DNA of 64,000 bases, from NCBI RefSeq assembly GCF_022761125.1, contig NZ_JAKWJR010000001.1, forward strand, positions 248,001 to 312,000. Direction: 5' to 3'. Positions 1-9,059 of this stretch are shown piece by piece. Both the position numbers and the translations under genes were made by a program. Positions within the stretch are counted from its first letter, which is position 1. Each line of letters begins with the position of its first letter. This DNA comes from Nocardioides sp. SR21. Its GTDB lineage: Bacteria > Actinomycetota > Actinomycetes > Propionibacteriales > Nocardioidaceae. Under the pieces are notes generated by a model. The model was not told the DNA's origin. It saw nothing but the letters and a program-made list of their open reading frames with translations, and did not search any database.

Positions 1-87
1 TGGCAGGGCCGGCCGGGGCGGATGCACGACCGGCTGCGGTACCGCCGTACCGACGGGAGCTGGGCCGTGGAGCGCCTCGCGCCGTGA
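1..87 (+). CDS. pdxH: Pyridoxamine 5'-phosphate oxidase, C-terminal fragment
   Basis: Only the last 28 codons lie in the window, and the gene is cut by the left edge. The visible tail has WQGRPGRMHDR near its start and ends in ERLAP before TGA. This is the typical C-terminus of PdxH, where the R-x-H-D-R stretch contributes to binding pyridoxal phosphate. PdxH is an FMN-dependent oxidase that makes pyridoxal 5'-phosphate in the cytoplasm. The identification rests on this short tail only. A large inverted repeat follows directly and may terminate it. Confidence 0.7.
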   Translation, partial: WQGRPGRMHDRLRYRRTDGSWAVERLAP

Positions 88-94
88 CCTATCG

Positions 95-160
95 GGGTAG
101 TCCCTGACGATTCCGGGGTCCCGACCGGCGTGTCGACCCCGGAAACGTCAGGGAGTACCC
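95..160. repeat. 26-bp imperfect inverted repeat, probable terminator
   Basis: The left arm is 95-120 and the right arm 135-160. The two arms match at 24 of 26 positions around a 14-base loop. Each arm contains GGGTA(G/C)TCCCTGACG. It lies 8 bases after the pdxH stop and about 45 bases before the TetR start, so it could terminate pdxH or shape the promoter region of the next operon. No T-run follows. Confidence 0.6.
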
Positions 161-171
161 GAAATGCATTT

Positions 172-191
172 GTGAGTGAGTGCTCACTCAC
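172..191. promoter_or_regulatory. TetR-type operator
   Basis: A perfect 9-bp inverted repeat, GTGAGTGAG-TG-CTCACTCAC, ends 15 bases before the TetR start codon at 207. TGAGTGA half-sites are common for TetR proteins that control themselves and an adjacent exporter. It probably represses this regulator-transporter operon until a ligand binds. Confidence 0.75.
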
Positions 192-206
192 TCTAGGCTC
201 GCGGGC

Positions 207-785
207 ATGTCACCCCGAGCCCGGCCGATGTCGCCCGAGGAGCGCCGCGCCGCGCTGACCGACGTCACCCTGCGGCTGCTGCGCGTGCACGGCCGCGACG
301 TCACCACCCGGCAGATCGCCGAGGCCGCCGGCATCGCCGAGGGCACGGTGTTCCGGGCGTTCGCGTCGAAGGACGACCTGCTGGACGCCGCGATCTCGCG
401 GGCGTTCGAGCCGGGGGACCTGGTCGTGCGGATCGAGGAGATCGATCCCGCGCTGCCGCTGCGCGACCGGCTGGTCGTGCTGGCCTCGATCCTGCAGCAG
501 CGGTTCCGCGCGACGTTCGACCTGATGCAGAAGATGGGCCTGGTCCGACCGCCCGGGCACCTGCACGACTCCGCCGGCGCGGCCGCGTGGCGCGCCCGCC
601 TCGAGGAGCTGCTGGGCGGGGTGGTCGGAGACGACGCCGACCAGCTCGCCGTACCCCTCGACCACTTCATCCACGTGTTCCGGCTGCTCACCTTCGCGGG
701 CAGCCACGAGCACATCGCCGACGGGCGCCTGCTGACGCCCGACGAGATCGTCGACACCGTCCTCCACGGACTCGGGAGAACCTGA
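207..785 (+). CDS. TetR family transcriptional regulator
   Basis: This is a probable repressor of itself and the downstream ABC exporter. The N-terminal helix-turn-helix is clear (TTRQIAEAAGIAEGTVFRAFASKDDLLDAA, roughly residues 33-62), followed by a divergent ligand-binding domain. I start it at ATG 207. The longer GTG-initiated frame beginning at 180 would run through the palindromic operator at 172-191, whereas ATG 207 lies just after it. There is no clear Shine-Dalgarno, so the mRNA may have a very short leader. The stop overlaps the next start (TGATG), which indicates translational coupling. The ligand is unknown. Confidence 0.85.
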   Translation: MSPRARPMSPEERRAALTDVTLRLLRVHGRDVTTRQIAEAAGIAEGTVFRAFASKDDLLDAAISRAFEPGDLVVRIEEIDPALPLRDRLVVLASILQQRFRATFDLMQKMGLVRPPGHLHDSAGAAAWRARLEELLGGVVGDDADQLAVPLDHFIHVFRLLTFAGSHEHIADGRLLTPDEIVDTVLHGLGRT

Positions 786-2521
786 TGCTGACCCGCTTGC
801 TGCGCGAGCGCCTCGCGCCGTACAAGACCTGGATCGCGCTCGTGGTGCTGTTCCAGTTCCTCGGCGTCGTCGCGATGCTGTACCTGCCCAGCCTGAACGC
901 CGACATCATCGACAAGGGCATCGCCACCGGCGACACGGACTTCATCCTGCGCACCGGCGCCGAGATGCTCGCGATCTCGTTCGGCCAGATCATCTGCTCG
1001 GTCTTCGCCGTCTGGTTCGGGGCTCGGACGGCGATGTCGTTCGGCCAGGACATCCGCATCTCGCTGTTCCGGCGGGTCGGGACGTTCTCGACGCGCGAGG
1101 TCCAGCAGTTCGGGGCGCCGTCGCTCATCACCCGCAGCACGAACGACGTGCAGCAGGTGCAGATGCTGGTGCTGATGGCCTGCACCATCGCCGTCCAGTC
1201 GCCGATCATGATGGTCGGCGGCGTGATCATGGCGCTGCGCGAGGACAGCGGCCTCGGCTGGATCGTCGTGGTCGCGGTGCCGGCGCTGTTCCTCTGCGTC
1301 GGGTTCGTGGTGAGCCGGATGGTCCCGAGCTTCCGGGTGATGCAGGCCCGCATCGACGAGGTGAACCGGGTGCTGCGCGAGCAGATCTCCGGCATCCGCG
1401 TGGTGCGCGCGTTCGTGCGCGAGCCCCACGAGGCCAAGCGGTTCGGGAAGGCGAACGACGACCTGACCGACGTCGCGATCAGCGCCGGGCGGTGGATGGC
1501 GACGATGTTCCCGCTGGTGATGCTGGTGCTCAACGTCTCCAGCGTCGCGGTGATCTGGTTCGGCGGCCACCGCATCGACAACGGCGAGATGATGCCGGGC
1601 GCGATGACGGCGTTCCTGTCGTACCTGATGCAGATCCTGATGTCGGTGATGATGGCGACGTTCATGTTGATCCAGATTCCGCGGGCGGCCGTCTGCGGTG
1701 ACCGGATCGCCGAGGTGCTCGACACGAGGACGTCCGTCGAGCCGTCGGCCGAGCCCGTGACGCCGGACCCGTCGCTGCGCGGGCACCTCTCGTTCGACGG
1801 GGTCACGTTCGCGTACCCCGGCGCCGAGGAGCCGGTCCTGTCCGACGTGTCCTTCGAGGCGCGGCCCGGGCAGGTGGTCGCGGTCATCGGCTCCACCGGC
1901 GCCGGCAAGACCACGCTGGTCAACCTGGTGCCGCGGCTGTTCGACGCGACGTCGGGATCGGTGCGGGTCGCCGGCCAGGACGTGCGCGACCTCGACCCCG
2001 ACGTGCTCTGGGACCAGCTCGGACTGGTGCCGCAGAAGGCGTACCTGTTCAGCGGGACCATCCGCAGCAACCTCGAGCACGGCAAGGGCGACGCCACCGA
2101 GGAGGAGATGTGGGCGGCGCTCGAGGTCGCGCAGGGCCGCGACTTCGTCGAGGCGCTGCCGGAGGGGCTCGACTCCCCGGTGGCGCAGGGTGGCACGAAC
2201 TTCTCGGGCGGCCAGCGGCAGCGGCTCGCGATCGCCCGGGCGCTGGTGCGCAAGCCCGGGATCTACCTGTTCGACGACTCGTTCTCGGCGCTCGACCTGG
2301 CCACCGACGCCCGGCTGCGCGCCGCGCTGATGCCCGAGACCGTTGACGCGACGGTCGTGATCGTGGCCCAACGGGTCAGCACCATCAAGGACGCCGACCT
2401 GATCCTCGTGCTCGAGGACGGCCGGGTCGTCGGCAGGGGCACGCACCACGAGCTGCTCGGCGACTGTGCGACGTACCAGGAGATCGTCACCTCCCAGATG
2501 ACGGTGGAGGAGGCGGCCTGA
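785..2521 (+). CDS. ABC exporter half-transporter, degenerate-site subunit (MdlA/LmrC-like)
   Basis: A 578-residue half-transporter with six predicted membrane helices (about residues 15-300) and a C-terminal ATPase. Walker A is GSTGAGKTT (369-377) and the signature is the near-canonical FSGGQ (473-477). Two catalytic positions are altered. Walker B reads FDDSFSALD, so the usual catalytic Glu is Asp498, and the switch His is Gln529 (VAQR). That pattern is typical of the degenerate-site partner in heterodimeric exporters such as TM287/288 and LmrCD. It overlaps both neighbours by a few bases, forming a TetR-exporter operon. It probably exports drugs or lipids across the cytoplasmic membrane, but the substrate is not evident. 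Confidence 0.9.
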   Translation: MLTRLLRERLAPYKTWIALVVLFQFLGVVAMLYLPSLNADIIDKGIATGDTDFILRTGAEMLAISFGQIICSVFAVWFGARTAMSFGQDIRISLFRRVGTFSTREVQQFGAPSLITRSTNDVQQVQMLVLMACTIAVQSPIMMVGGVIMALREDSGLGWIVVVAVPALFLCVGFVVSRMVPSFRVMQARIDEVNRVLREQISGIRVVRAFVREPHEAKRFGKANDDLTDVAISAGRWMATMFPLVMLVLNVSSVAVIWFGGHRIDNGEMMPGAMTAFLSYLMQILMSVMMATFMLIQIPRAAVCGDRIAEVLDTRTSVEPSAEPVTPDPSLRGHLSFDGVTFAYPGAEEPVLSDVSFEARPGQVVAVIGSTGAGKTTLVNLVPRLFDATSGSVRVAGQDVRDLDPDVLWDQLGLVPQKAYLFSGTIRSNLEHGKGDATEEEMWAALEVAQGRDFVEALPEGLDSPVAQGGTNFSGGQRQRLAIARALVRKPGIYLFDDSFSALDLATDARLRAALMPETVDATVVIVAQRVSTIKDADLILVLEDGRVVGRGTHHELLGDCATYQEIVTSQMTVEEAA

Positions 2522-4449
2522 TGGCGAAGACCCAGGAGTTCAAGGCGACCGAGCGCATCCAGGCGCCGCAGGGCGGCCCCGGCCGCGGCCCGATGGCCGG
2601 CGGCATGGTCGGCCAGAAGGCGATGGAGTTCGTCCCGTCCGGCAAGCGGTTGGCCGCGCGGATGCGGCCCGACGGCGGCAAGGCGGTGCTGGTCGTGCTG
2701 CTCGGCGTGGTCAGCGTCGCGCTGATGTCGATCGGCCCACGCATCCTCGGCCACGCGACCGACATCGTGTTCAACGGCTTCATCGGCAAGCAGATCCCGC
2801 CCGGTACGCCGGAGTCCGAGTGGCCGAAGGCCGTGCAGGGCATGGACGTCGTGCCCGGCGAGGGAGTCGACTTCGACGCGGTCGCGCACGTGCTGATGAT
2901 CGTGCTCGCGATCTACGTCGGCGCCTCGCTGCTCGGGTGGCTGCAGGGATTCATCCTGAACACGGTCGTGCAGAACACCGTCCGCACGCTGCGCCAGGAC
3001 GTCGAGGACAAGATCAACCGGCTGCCGCTCGGGTACTTCGACCGGTCGCCGCGCGGCGAGCTGCTGTCGCGCGTCACGAACGACATCGACAACGTGTCGA
3101 CGACGCTGCAGCAGACGATGAGCCAGCTGCTCACGTCGGTGATGACCGTGTTCGCGGTGCTCGCGATGATGTTCTGGATCTCGCCGCTGCTGGCGCTGGT
3201 CGCGCTGGTCACGGTCCCGCTGTCGCTGGTGGTGACCGCGCAGATCATGAAGCGGTCGCAGGGTCAGTTCGTCGCCCAGTGGCGGCGTACCGGCGCTCTG
3301 AACGCGCACGTCGAGGAGTCGTTCTCCGGCCACGCGCTGGTCAAGGTCTTCGGCCGTCAGGCCGAGGTCGAGGCGAAGTTCGCCGAGGAGAACGACGAGC
3401 TCGCGCGGGTCAGCTTCGGCGCGCAGTTCGTGAGCGGGCTGATCATGCCGTCGATGATGTTCATCGGGAACCTCAACTACGTCCTGGTCGCCGTGATCGG
3501 CGCGCTGCGGGTCGCGCACGGACAGCTGTCGCTGGGGGAGGTGCAGGCGTTCATCCAGTACAGCCGGCAGTTCACGCAGCCGCTCACCCAGCTCGCGTCG
3601 ATGGCGAACCTGCTGCAGTCGGGCGTCGCCTCGGCCGAGCGGGTGTTCGAGCTGCTCGACGCCGACGAGGAGCCGGTCGACGCGACCGGTGCACCCGCGG
3701 CGGGTCGTCGCGGCGAGGTCGCCTTCGAGCACGTGTCGTTCCGGTACGACGAGGACCGGCCGCTGATCACCGACCTGTCGCTGGTCGCGCGCCCCGGCCA
3801 GACCGTCGCGATCGTCGGCCCGACCGGTGCCGGCAAGACCACGCTCGTGAACCTCGTGATGCGGTTCTACGACATCGACGCCGGTCGGATCACGCTGGAC
3901 GGGGTGGACATCGCGGCGATGCCGCGCGCCGCGCTGCGCAGCCAGATCGGCATGGTGCTGCAGGACACCTGGCTGTTCGCCGGGACGATCCGCGACAACA
4001 TCGCCTACGGACGCCCGGACGCCACCGAGGACGAGATCCTCGCGGCCGCGCGGGCGACGTTCGTCGACCGGTTCGTGCACTCGCTGCCCGACGGCTACGA
4101 CTCGCTGATCGACGAGGAGGGGTCCAACCTCTCCGCGGGCGAGCGCCAGCTGATCACCATCGCGCGCGCGTTCCTCACCGACCCGGCGCTGCTGATCCTC
4201 GACGAGGCGACCAGCTCGGTCGACACCCGCACCGAGCTGCTGCTCCAGCACGCGATGGCCGCGCTGCGCACCGACCGGACGTCGTTCGTGATCGCACACC
4301 GGCTCTCCACGATCCGCGACGCCGACCTGATCCTGGTGATGGAGGACGGCGCGATCGTCGAGCAGGGCACGCACGAGGAGCTGCTCGCCGCCGGCGGTGC
4401 CTACGCCCGGCTGTACCAGTCGCAGTTCACCGCGGCGACGGTCGACTGA
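2521..4449 (+). CDS. ABC exporter half-transporter, catalytic-site subunit (MdlB/LmrD-like)
   Basis: A 642-residue partner of the preceding subunit, with ATG overlapping its TGA by one base. A 50-residue Gly/Pro-rich N-terminus precedes six membrane helices and the nucleotide-binding domain. Walker A is GPTGAGKTT (433-441), Walker [13 protein letters not shown] keeps Glu562, and switch His593 is present. The signature is altered to LSAGE (537-541). Together the two proteins form one complete ATP site (this Walker A/B with the partner's FSGGQ) and one degenerate site, as known for heterodimeric type IV exporters. The operon has no obvious terminator; the 4521-4720 unit follows. Confidence 0.9.
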   Translation: MAKTQEFKATERIQAPQGGPGRGPMAGGMVGQKAMEFVPSGKRLAARMRPDGGKAVLVVLLGVVSVALMSIGPRILGHATDIVFNGFIGKQIPPGTPESEWPKAVQGMDVVPGEGVDFDAVAHVLMIVLAIYVGASLLGWLQGFILNTVVQNTVRTLRQDVEDKINRLPLGYFDRSPRGELLSRVTNDIDNVSTTLQQTMSQLLTSVMTVFAVLAMMFWISPLLALVALVTVPLSLVVTAQIMKRSQGQFVAQWRRTGALNAHVEESFSGHALVKVFGRQAEVEAKFAEENDELARVSFGAQFVSGLIMPSMMFIGNLNYVLVAVIGALRVAHGQLSLGEVQAFIQYSRQFTQPLTQLASMANLLQSGVASAERVFELLDADEEPVDATGAPAAGRRGEVAFEHVSFRYDEDRPLITDLSLVARPGQTVAIVGPTGAGKTTLVNLVMRFYDIDAGRITLDGVDIAAMPRAALRSQIGMVLQDTWLFAGTIRDNIAYGRPDATEDEILAAARATFVDRFVHSLPDGYDSLIDEEGSNLSAGERQLITIARAFLTDPALLILDEATSSVDTRTELLLQHAMAALRTDRTSFVIAHRLSTIRDADLILVMEDGAIVEQGTHEELLAAGGAYARLYQSQFTAATVD

Positions 4450-4520
4450 CGTCGCTGGCGTCGTGCGGGTCTCGGCTGCCAGGTAGGCGCTCCGGAGCCG
4501 ACGGCCGGGCGGTTAATGCC

Positions 4521-4549
4521 TTGAACGGCGTCCGACGGCGGCCTACCGT
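4521..4549 (+). promoter_or_regulatory. Predicted sigma-A-type promoter of the short-ORF unit
   Basis: TTGAAC (4521-4526) is followed after exactly 17 bases by TACCGT (4544-4549). This fits the -35/-10 spacing and the TAnnnT rule of actinobacterial housekeeping promoters. Predicted transcription would begin near 4556, a few bases before the Shine-Dalgarno of the 12-codon ORF. Confidence 0.5.
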
Positions 4550-4581
4550 GAACTCACACGGGAAAGGAGGTGGTCCGAAGA

Positions 4582-4620
4582 ATGAGTTCTTTCAGGACGC
4601 GTGAGGTGACTGCCCGCTAG
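4582..4620 (+). CDS. 12-codon ORF with near-perfect Shine-Dalgarno, at the head of a structured RNA
   Basis: ATG to TAG encodes MSSFRTREVTAR. It is preceded by GGGAAAGGAGGTGG (4560-4573), which contains AAAGGAGGTG complementary to the 3' end of 16S rRNA and is stronger than any other ribosome site seen here. The stop codon lies in the loop of a perfect stem GACTGC (4608-4613)/GCAGTC (4620-4625). Further stems follow: CAGCAG/CTGCTG (4629-4644), TCCGGC/GCCGGA (4679-4700) and a terminator-like stem at 4703-4720. No plus-strand gene follows, so this is not an ordinary leader of a downstream operon. It may be a small RNA, a microprotein gene or a ribosome-trapping element. I do not recognise its function. 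Confidence 0.5.
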   Translation: MSSFRTREVTAR

Positions 4621-4702
4621 CAGTCCATCAGCAGTTGGCTGCTGGTGAATCCCAAGCAGTCGCCCGACCCGCAGACGATCCGGCCTTCACGTCCGCCGGA
4701 GT

Positions 4703-4720
4703 GGCCCCGATCAGGGGGCC
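4703..4720. terminator. Hairpin between convergent units
   Basis: GGCCCC (4703-4708) pairs with GGGGCC (4715-4720) around a short loop. It lies at the 3' end of the short-ORF unit and overlaps the last codons of the small minus-strand gene, so it could stop transcription in either direction. There is no strong T-run. Confidence 0.4.
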
Positions 4721-5019
4721 GCGTCTGCGGGTCGCTGCATTTCCTCCTCGAGGCGCGCGGCCTCCCGCGCGGCCTCGGCCTCCGCCTCGGCGTCGGCGAT
4801 CGCCTTCTCGGCGGCACGGATCGCGGCCTCGTTGGCGGCGACCGCACCTCGCGAGAGGTTCGCGACCAGGGCGCAGCCGGCCCAGGCGGCGAGCAGGCAG
4901 AGCAACAGCCGCTGGTACGCCACGTCCGGGGACAGCGTCCCGTCGACCTGGGCAGCCCACAATGCCGGCCACCCCATCAGCAGGGTGCAGGCCACGACGG
5001 GGAGCGACCAGGGCATCAT
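4711..5019 (-). CDS. Small membrane protein at the end of the flagellar export operon
   Basis: A 102-residue protein of no family I recognise. The first 55 residues contain one or two hydrophobic segments (around 5-22 and 36-55). The rest is a charged, Ala/Glu-rich helix (AEAEAEAAREAARLEEEM) likely to form a coiled coil in the cytoplasm. Its ATG overlaps the flhA stop by four bases, so it is translationally coupled to the export-gate gene. This suggests a role in or near the flagellar export apparatus, but no function is shown by the sequence. Confidence 0.65.
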   Translation of the reverse strand: MMPWSLPVVACTLLMGWPALWAAQVDGTLSPDVAYQRLLLCLLAAWAGCALVANLSRGAVAANEAAIRAAEKAIADAEAEAEAAREAARLEEEMQRPADAAP

Positions 5020-7067
5020 GCGTGGACGAGCCTCTGCTCGGCTCCGACGACGCCCTCGGAGCGGATCTGGTCAGCCCCGGTGAGCTCCTGGTAGGAGAGC
5101 ACCGCCAGGCGCGGGGCCATCGGGTTCACCAGGCGGTGGACCGCGGCCCGGATCTGCGGCGCACACACGAGCACCGGACGGATGTTGCGGTTCTCGACGT
5201 CGGCGGCCATCTGCGCGAGGTTGGTGAGCAGCGCCTGGCTGGTGTCCGGGTCGAGCGCGATCGCATGACCGTGCTCGGAGGGGCGCAGCGACTCCAGGAT
5301 CCGCTGCTCGAGCTGCGGGTCCAGCGTGATGACGTGCAGGGCCTTGTCGACCAGGTACGGCGCCACGATCGCCGGGCCGAGCGCCATGCGGGCGGCCTCG
5401 ACGAGCGGGTCGAGCTCCTTGGTGCGGGCCGCGCGCAGCGACAGCGCCTCGAAGATCCGGACCAGGTCGCGGATCGAGACACCCTCCTCGAGCAGCGACT
5501 GCAGGACGCGCTGGACCTCGCCGAGGCTGAGCTGGGCGGGGGTGAGCTCGTCGACGACGACGGGGTGGGTGCGCTTGACGACGTCGGTGAGCATCCGGAC
5601 GTCCTCGCGGCCGAGCAGCCGCGCGGCGTGCGCGGTGATGACCTCGGCGAGGTGGGTCGTGATGACCGACGCGCGGTCGACGACCGTGGCGCCGGACAGC
5701 TCGGCCTGGCTGCGCAGCTCGGCCGGGATCCACTTGGCCTCGAGGCCGAAGACCGGCTCCTGGGTGGGGACGCCGGGCAGCGAGCCGAGGTAGTCGCCGA
5801 TCGCGAGCACGGTGCCCGGAGGGGCCTCGCCGCGGGCGACCTCGACGCCGAACAGCATGATCGCGTAGGTCCGCGACGGCAGCTGCAGGTTGTCGCGGGT
5901 GCGCACCGGCGGCGCGACGATGCCGAGGTCGGTGGCGATCTTGCGGCGCAGCGACTTCACGCGGTCGAGCAGGTCGCCACCGCTGGACGGGTCGACCAGG
6001 TCGATGAGGTCCGCGGAGAGCTCGAGGCCGAGCGGGTCGACCTGGATCTGCTCGGCGAGCAGCTCCGGGGTCTCCGGCATGGCGAGCGCGTTGGACGGGG
6101 CGTCGGTCGCGGCCACGGCCTCGACCTCGTCGTCCTTGGGGATCCGGGCCGAGAAGATCAGCATGACGCCGCCGGCCAGGATGAACGGGATCTTGGGCAG
6201 CCCCGGGATCAGGCACAGGCCGAGGGAGGCGAAGCCGGCGACGCGCAGCGGCATCCGGTTCGCGCCGAGCTGGCGGATGATGTCGGAGCCCATGTCGGAC
6301 TTGCTGACCGAGCGGGTCACGATCAGACCGGTCGCGACGGAGAGCAGCAGCGCGGGGATCTGCGAGACCAGGCCGTCGCCGATCGACAGCAGGCTGTAGG
6401 TCTCGATCGCCTCGCCGAACGACATGCCCTGCTGGGCGACGCCGACGGCGAAGCCGCCGATCAGGTTGACCAGCGTGATGATGACCGCCGCGATGGCGTC
6501 ACCCTTCACGAACTTGGAGGCACCGTCCATCGAGCCGTAGAAGTCGGCCTCGGCGTGCACCTCGGCGCGCCGCACGCGGGCCTCGTCCTCGGAGATCAGG
6601 CCGGAGTTCAGGTCGGCGTCGATCGCCATCTGCTTGCCGGGCATCGCGTCGAGGGCGAAGCGGGCCCCGACCTCGGCGACGCGGCCGGCACCGTTGGTGA
6701 TGACGACGAACTGGATGACGAGCAGGATCGCGAACACGATCATGCCGACGATCAGGGAGCCGCCGACCACGAAGTGGCCGAACGTCTCGATCACCTTGCC
6801 GGCGTACCCGTCGAGGAGGACCAGTCGGGTGGCGCTGACGTTGAGCGCGAGCCGGAACAGCGTCATCACCAGGATGACGGCAGGGAACCCGGCGAAGTCG
6901 AGAGGCCGGTTCACGAACATGGCGACGAGGAGGACCAGGAGCGCGCCGGTGATGTTGAACGCGATCAGCAGGTCCAGCACCACGGCAGGGAGCGGCACGA
7001 CCAGCATCACGATGATCATCACGATGCCGACCGGTACGGCCAGCTGGGACAGCCGCTTCAAGGGCAC
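5016..7067 (-). CDS. flhA: Flagellar type III export gate protein FlhA
   Basis: The largest component of the flagellar export gate. About eight N-terminal membrane helices are followed by the FHIPEP cytoplasmic domain that binds late chaperone-substrate complexes. Family motifs are visible, including NVSATRLVLL, DAMPGKQMAIDADL and GDGLVSQIPALLLS. I start it at GTG 7067 (PLKRLSQLAVPVG), 683 residues. GGAGGC lies seven bases upstream, and the N-terminal extension in a longer frame to 7175 is not membrane-like and would overlap flhB. It is followed by a coupled small membrane protein. Confidence 0.93.
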   Translation of the reverse strand: MPLKRLSQLAVPVGIVMIIVMLVVPLPAVVLDLLIAFNITGALLVLLVAMFVNRPLDFAGFPAVILVMTLFRLALNVSATRLVLLDGYAGKVIETFGHFVVGGSLIVGMIVFAILLVIQFVVITNGAGRVAEVGARFALDAMPGKQMAIDADLNSGLISEDEARVRRAEVHAEADFYGSMDGASKFVKGDAIAAVIITLVNLIGGFAVGVAQQGMSFGEAIETYSLLSIGDGLVSQIPALLLSVATGLIVTRSVSKSDMGSDIIRQLGANRMPLRVAGFASLGLCLIPGLPKIPFILAGGVMLIFSARIPKDDEVEAVAATDAPSNALAMPETPELLAEQIQVDPLGLELSADLIDLVDPSSGGDLLDRVKSLRRKIATDLGIVAPPVRTRDNLQLPSRTYAIMLFGVEVARGEAPPGTVLAIGDYLGSLPGVPTQEPVFGLEAKWIPAELRSQAELSGATVVDRASVITTHLAEVITAHAARLLGREDVRMLTDVVKRTHPVVVDELTPAQLSLGEVQRVLQSLLEEGVSIRDLVRIFEALSLRAARTKELDPLVEAARMALGPAIVAPYLVDKALHVITLDPQLEQRILESLRPSEHGHAIALDPDTSQALLTNLAQMAADVENRNIRPVLVCAPQIRAAVHRLVNPMAPRLAVLSYQELTGADQIRSEGVVGAEQRLVHA

Positions 7068-7143
7068 GGAACGCCTCCATGAGTCGATTCGACGAGCGCC
7101 GTCCCTGGCACCACACTCCGACTCCGTCCTGGCGTCAGGAGTC

Positions 7144-8283
7144 TCATCGGCTGGCGCTGACCTGATCTGAAGCATTACGGCGACCCGGTCGCGCGACCTC
7201 CGGCAGCGGCGCGTCGATGCGCGGGCTCTTGTGCTCGCCGCCGCGCTGTCCCTTGGTACGCCGGCTGATGACGAACGCGAGCACCTGGGCGACGGCGCCG
7301 AACAGCTCGACCGGGATCTCCTGCCCGACGGTCGTGCTGTGGTACAGCGCGCGCGCCAGCGGCACGTCGCGCACCAGGGGCACCTCGGCGTCGGTCGCCT
7401 TCTCGCGGATGTTCTGCGCGATCACGCCGGCGCCACGGGCGACGACGCGCGGTGCGCCCTTCTCGGCGTCGTACTTCAGCGCCACCGCGAAGTGGGTGGG
7501 GTTCACGAGGACGACGTCGGCCGTCGGGATGTCGGCCATCATCCGGTTGCGGGCCATGGCCAGCTGGCGGGAGCGGATCGCGCCCTTGAGCAGCGGGTCT
7601 CCGTCGGACTGCTTGTGCTCCTGCTTGATGTCTTCCTTCGACATCTTGGTCTGCTTGCCGGTCTTGTGGCGCTGGAAGCCGTAGTCGGCGAGCGCGAGCA
7701 GGACGCCGATGAGCGCGACGTTGCGGAGCATCCCGAGGGCGTTGTCGGCGAAGCCGTTGATGACGGCGTCCATCGGCACCATGCCGCCGACGTACGGCAG
7801 CATCGCCTTGATCGACATCCAGACGAGGAACGCGACCAGGCCGCTCTTCAGCAGCATCTTCGCGCCGTCCCAGAGCAGCCGCATGCCGAACATGCGCTTG
7901 AACCCGGCGAGCGGGTTGATCTTGCTGAGCTTGGGCTTGAGGGACTTGGTCGCGAGGAAGAACCCGCCCTGCGCGAGGGCTCCGGCGACGCTCACCAGCA
8001 TCACGCCGGCGCCGAGCAGCAGCAGCGCGAGCAGCACGTGGGTGAGTCCGCGGCCGAGCAGCTCGAACGCCAGGGAGACGTCGGCCTCGCCGGCGGACGA
8101 CAGACAGGTCGCCATCAGCTCCTCGAGCACGCCGATCTCGTGGCCGAGCAGCTTGGGGATGACGCCCGCGAACAGGAGCAGGGCCGCCCAGGCGCCGACC
8201 TCCTGGCTCCGGGGGACCTTGCCCTCCTTGCGGTTCTCCTTGTTCTTCTTCGCTGTGGGCTTCTCGGTCTTCTCACCGCTCAT
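7144..8283 (-). CDS. flhB: Flagellar export switch protein FlhB
   Basis: A 379-residue FlhB. The start MSGEKTEKPTAKK is typical of the family. Four membrane helices follow (about 30-200), then a cytoplasmic domain with the autocleavage motif NPTH at 261-264. Cleavage there lets FlhB change export from rod/hook to filament substrates, together with FliK. Its C-terminus is basic. It sits between fliR and flhA, as in many flagellar operons. Confidence 0.95.
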   Translation of the reverse strand: MSGEKTEKPTAKKNKENRKEGKVPRSQEVGAWAALLLFAGVIPKLLGHEIGVLEELMATCLSSAGEADVSLAFELLGRGLTHVLLALLLLGAGVMLVSVAGALAQGGFFLATKSLKPKLSKINPLAGFKRMFGMRLLWDGAKMLLKSGLVAFLVWMSIKAMLPYVGGMVPMDAVINGFADNALGMLRNVALIGVLLALADYGFQRHKTGKQTKMSKEDIKQEHKQSDGDPLLKGAIRSRQLAMARNRMMADIPTADVVLVNPTHFAVALKYDAEKGAPRVVARGAGVIAQNIREKATDAEVPLVRDVPLARALYHSTTVGQEIPVELFGAVAQVLAFVISRRTKGQRGGEHKSPRIDAPLPEVARPGRRNASDQVSASR

Positions 8284-8290
8284 CGGTCGC

Positions 8291-9052
8291 TCACCCCGCG
8301 CCCGACATCGTGGACATCGCCTGCGTGGAGAGCTCGACCAGGTGGTCGATCGCGCCGGGGAGCACGGGGAACGTCAGCCCGACGAGCAGCAGGGTCAGCC
8401 CGATCTTGACCGGGAACATCACGTTGATCGCGTTCAGCTGCGGCGCCACCTTCGTGAGCAGTGCGAGGCCGATGTCGGCGATGAACAGCACCGCGATGAT
8501 CGGCAGCGCGATCTGCACGGCGGTGGTGAAGAACAGGTCGAACGCCGTGAGCAGCACGCCCTCGAAGGTGTGCCACTCGGGAGAGGTTCCGAGAGGGAGG
8601 AACTCGAAGGTCTTGAGCAGGCCACCGATCACGATCAGGTAGCCGCCGCTGATGAACAGCAGCACCGTCGCGAGCATCTGGTGGAACTTGCCGAACACCG
8701 TGGTGTTGTTCATCGACATCGGGTCGAAGCCCGAGGCGAGGGAGAAGCCGCCGAACACGTCGATGAGGGATCCCGCTGCGGCGATCGCCTCGAAGAGGAG
8801 TCGGCAGATGAAGCCCATGGAGACGCCGATCAGCACCTGGGTGAACACGTTGATCAGCAGGCCGATCGTGGTCGCCGGGATCTGCTGGCCGCTGGGGGCC
8901 ACCGCGAAGGCGAGACCGAGCGAGAGCACGGCCTTGGCCATCGGCGGGACGCTCCTGCCGGAGAACGGCGGGACCACGGCCATCCAGGCCGCGATCCGCA
9001 CCGACGCGAGCAGGAACGCGATCAGTGGCTCGCCGGCGACGGTGAGCGTCAT
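8291..9052 (-). CDS. fliR: Flagellar export apparatus protein FliR
   Basis: A 253-residue integral membrane protein with about six hydrophobic segments and family motifs (PPFSGRSVPPMAKAVLSLGLAF, GFDPMSMNNTTVFG). FliR forms the helical export gate with FliP and FliQ at the centre of the basal body. It follows fliQ after seven bases and precedes flhB by seven bases. Confidence 0.94.
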   Translation of the reverse strand: MTLTVAGEPLIAFLLASVRIAAWMAVVPPFSGRSVPPMAKAVLSLGLAFAVAPSGQQIPATTIGLLINVFTQVLIGVSMGFICRLLFEAIAAAGSLIDVFGGFSLASGFDPMSMNNTTVFGKFHQMLATVLLFISGGYLIVIGGLLKTFEFLPLGTSPEWHTFEGVLLTAFDLFFTTAVQIALPIIAVLFIADIGLALLTKVAPQLNAINVMFPVKIGLTLLLVGLTFPVLPGAIDHLVELSTQAMSTMSGAG

Positions 9053-9059
9053 CGGCCGG

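Noticed and set aside
188..2449. Long minus-strand open frame opposite the TetR and ABC exporter genes
   Set aside because: Its composition is Arg/His/Asp-rich with no domain, as expected for the antisense of GC-rich codons. The plus-strand genes have clear families.
2263..4374. Long minus-strand open frame opposite the second ABC subunit
   Set aside because: Antisense shadow of a well-supported ATPase; no ribosome site or known domain.
4635..7082. 815-codon plus-strand frame opposite flhA and the small orphan
   Set aside because: Low-complexity Arg/Asp/His sequence in a shadow frame; FlhA on the other strand is unmistakable.
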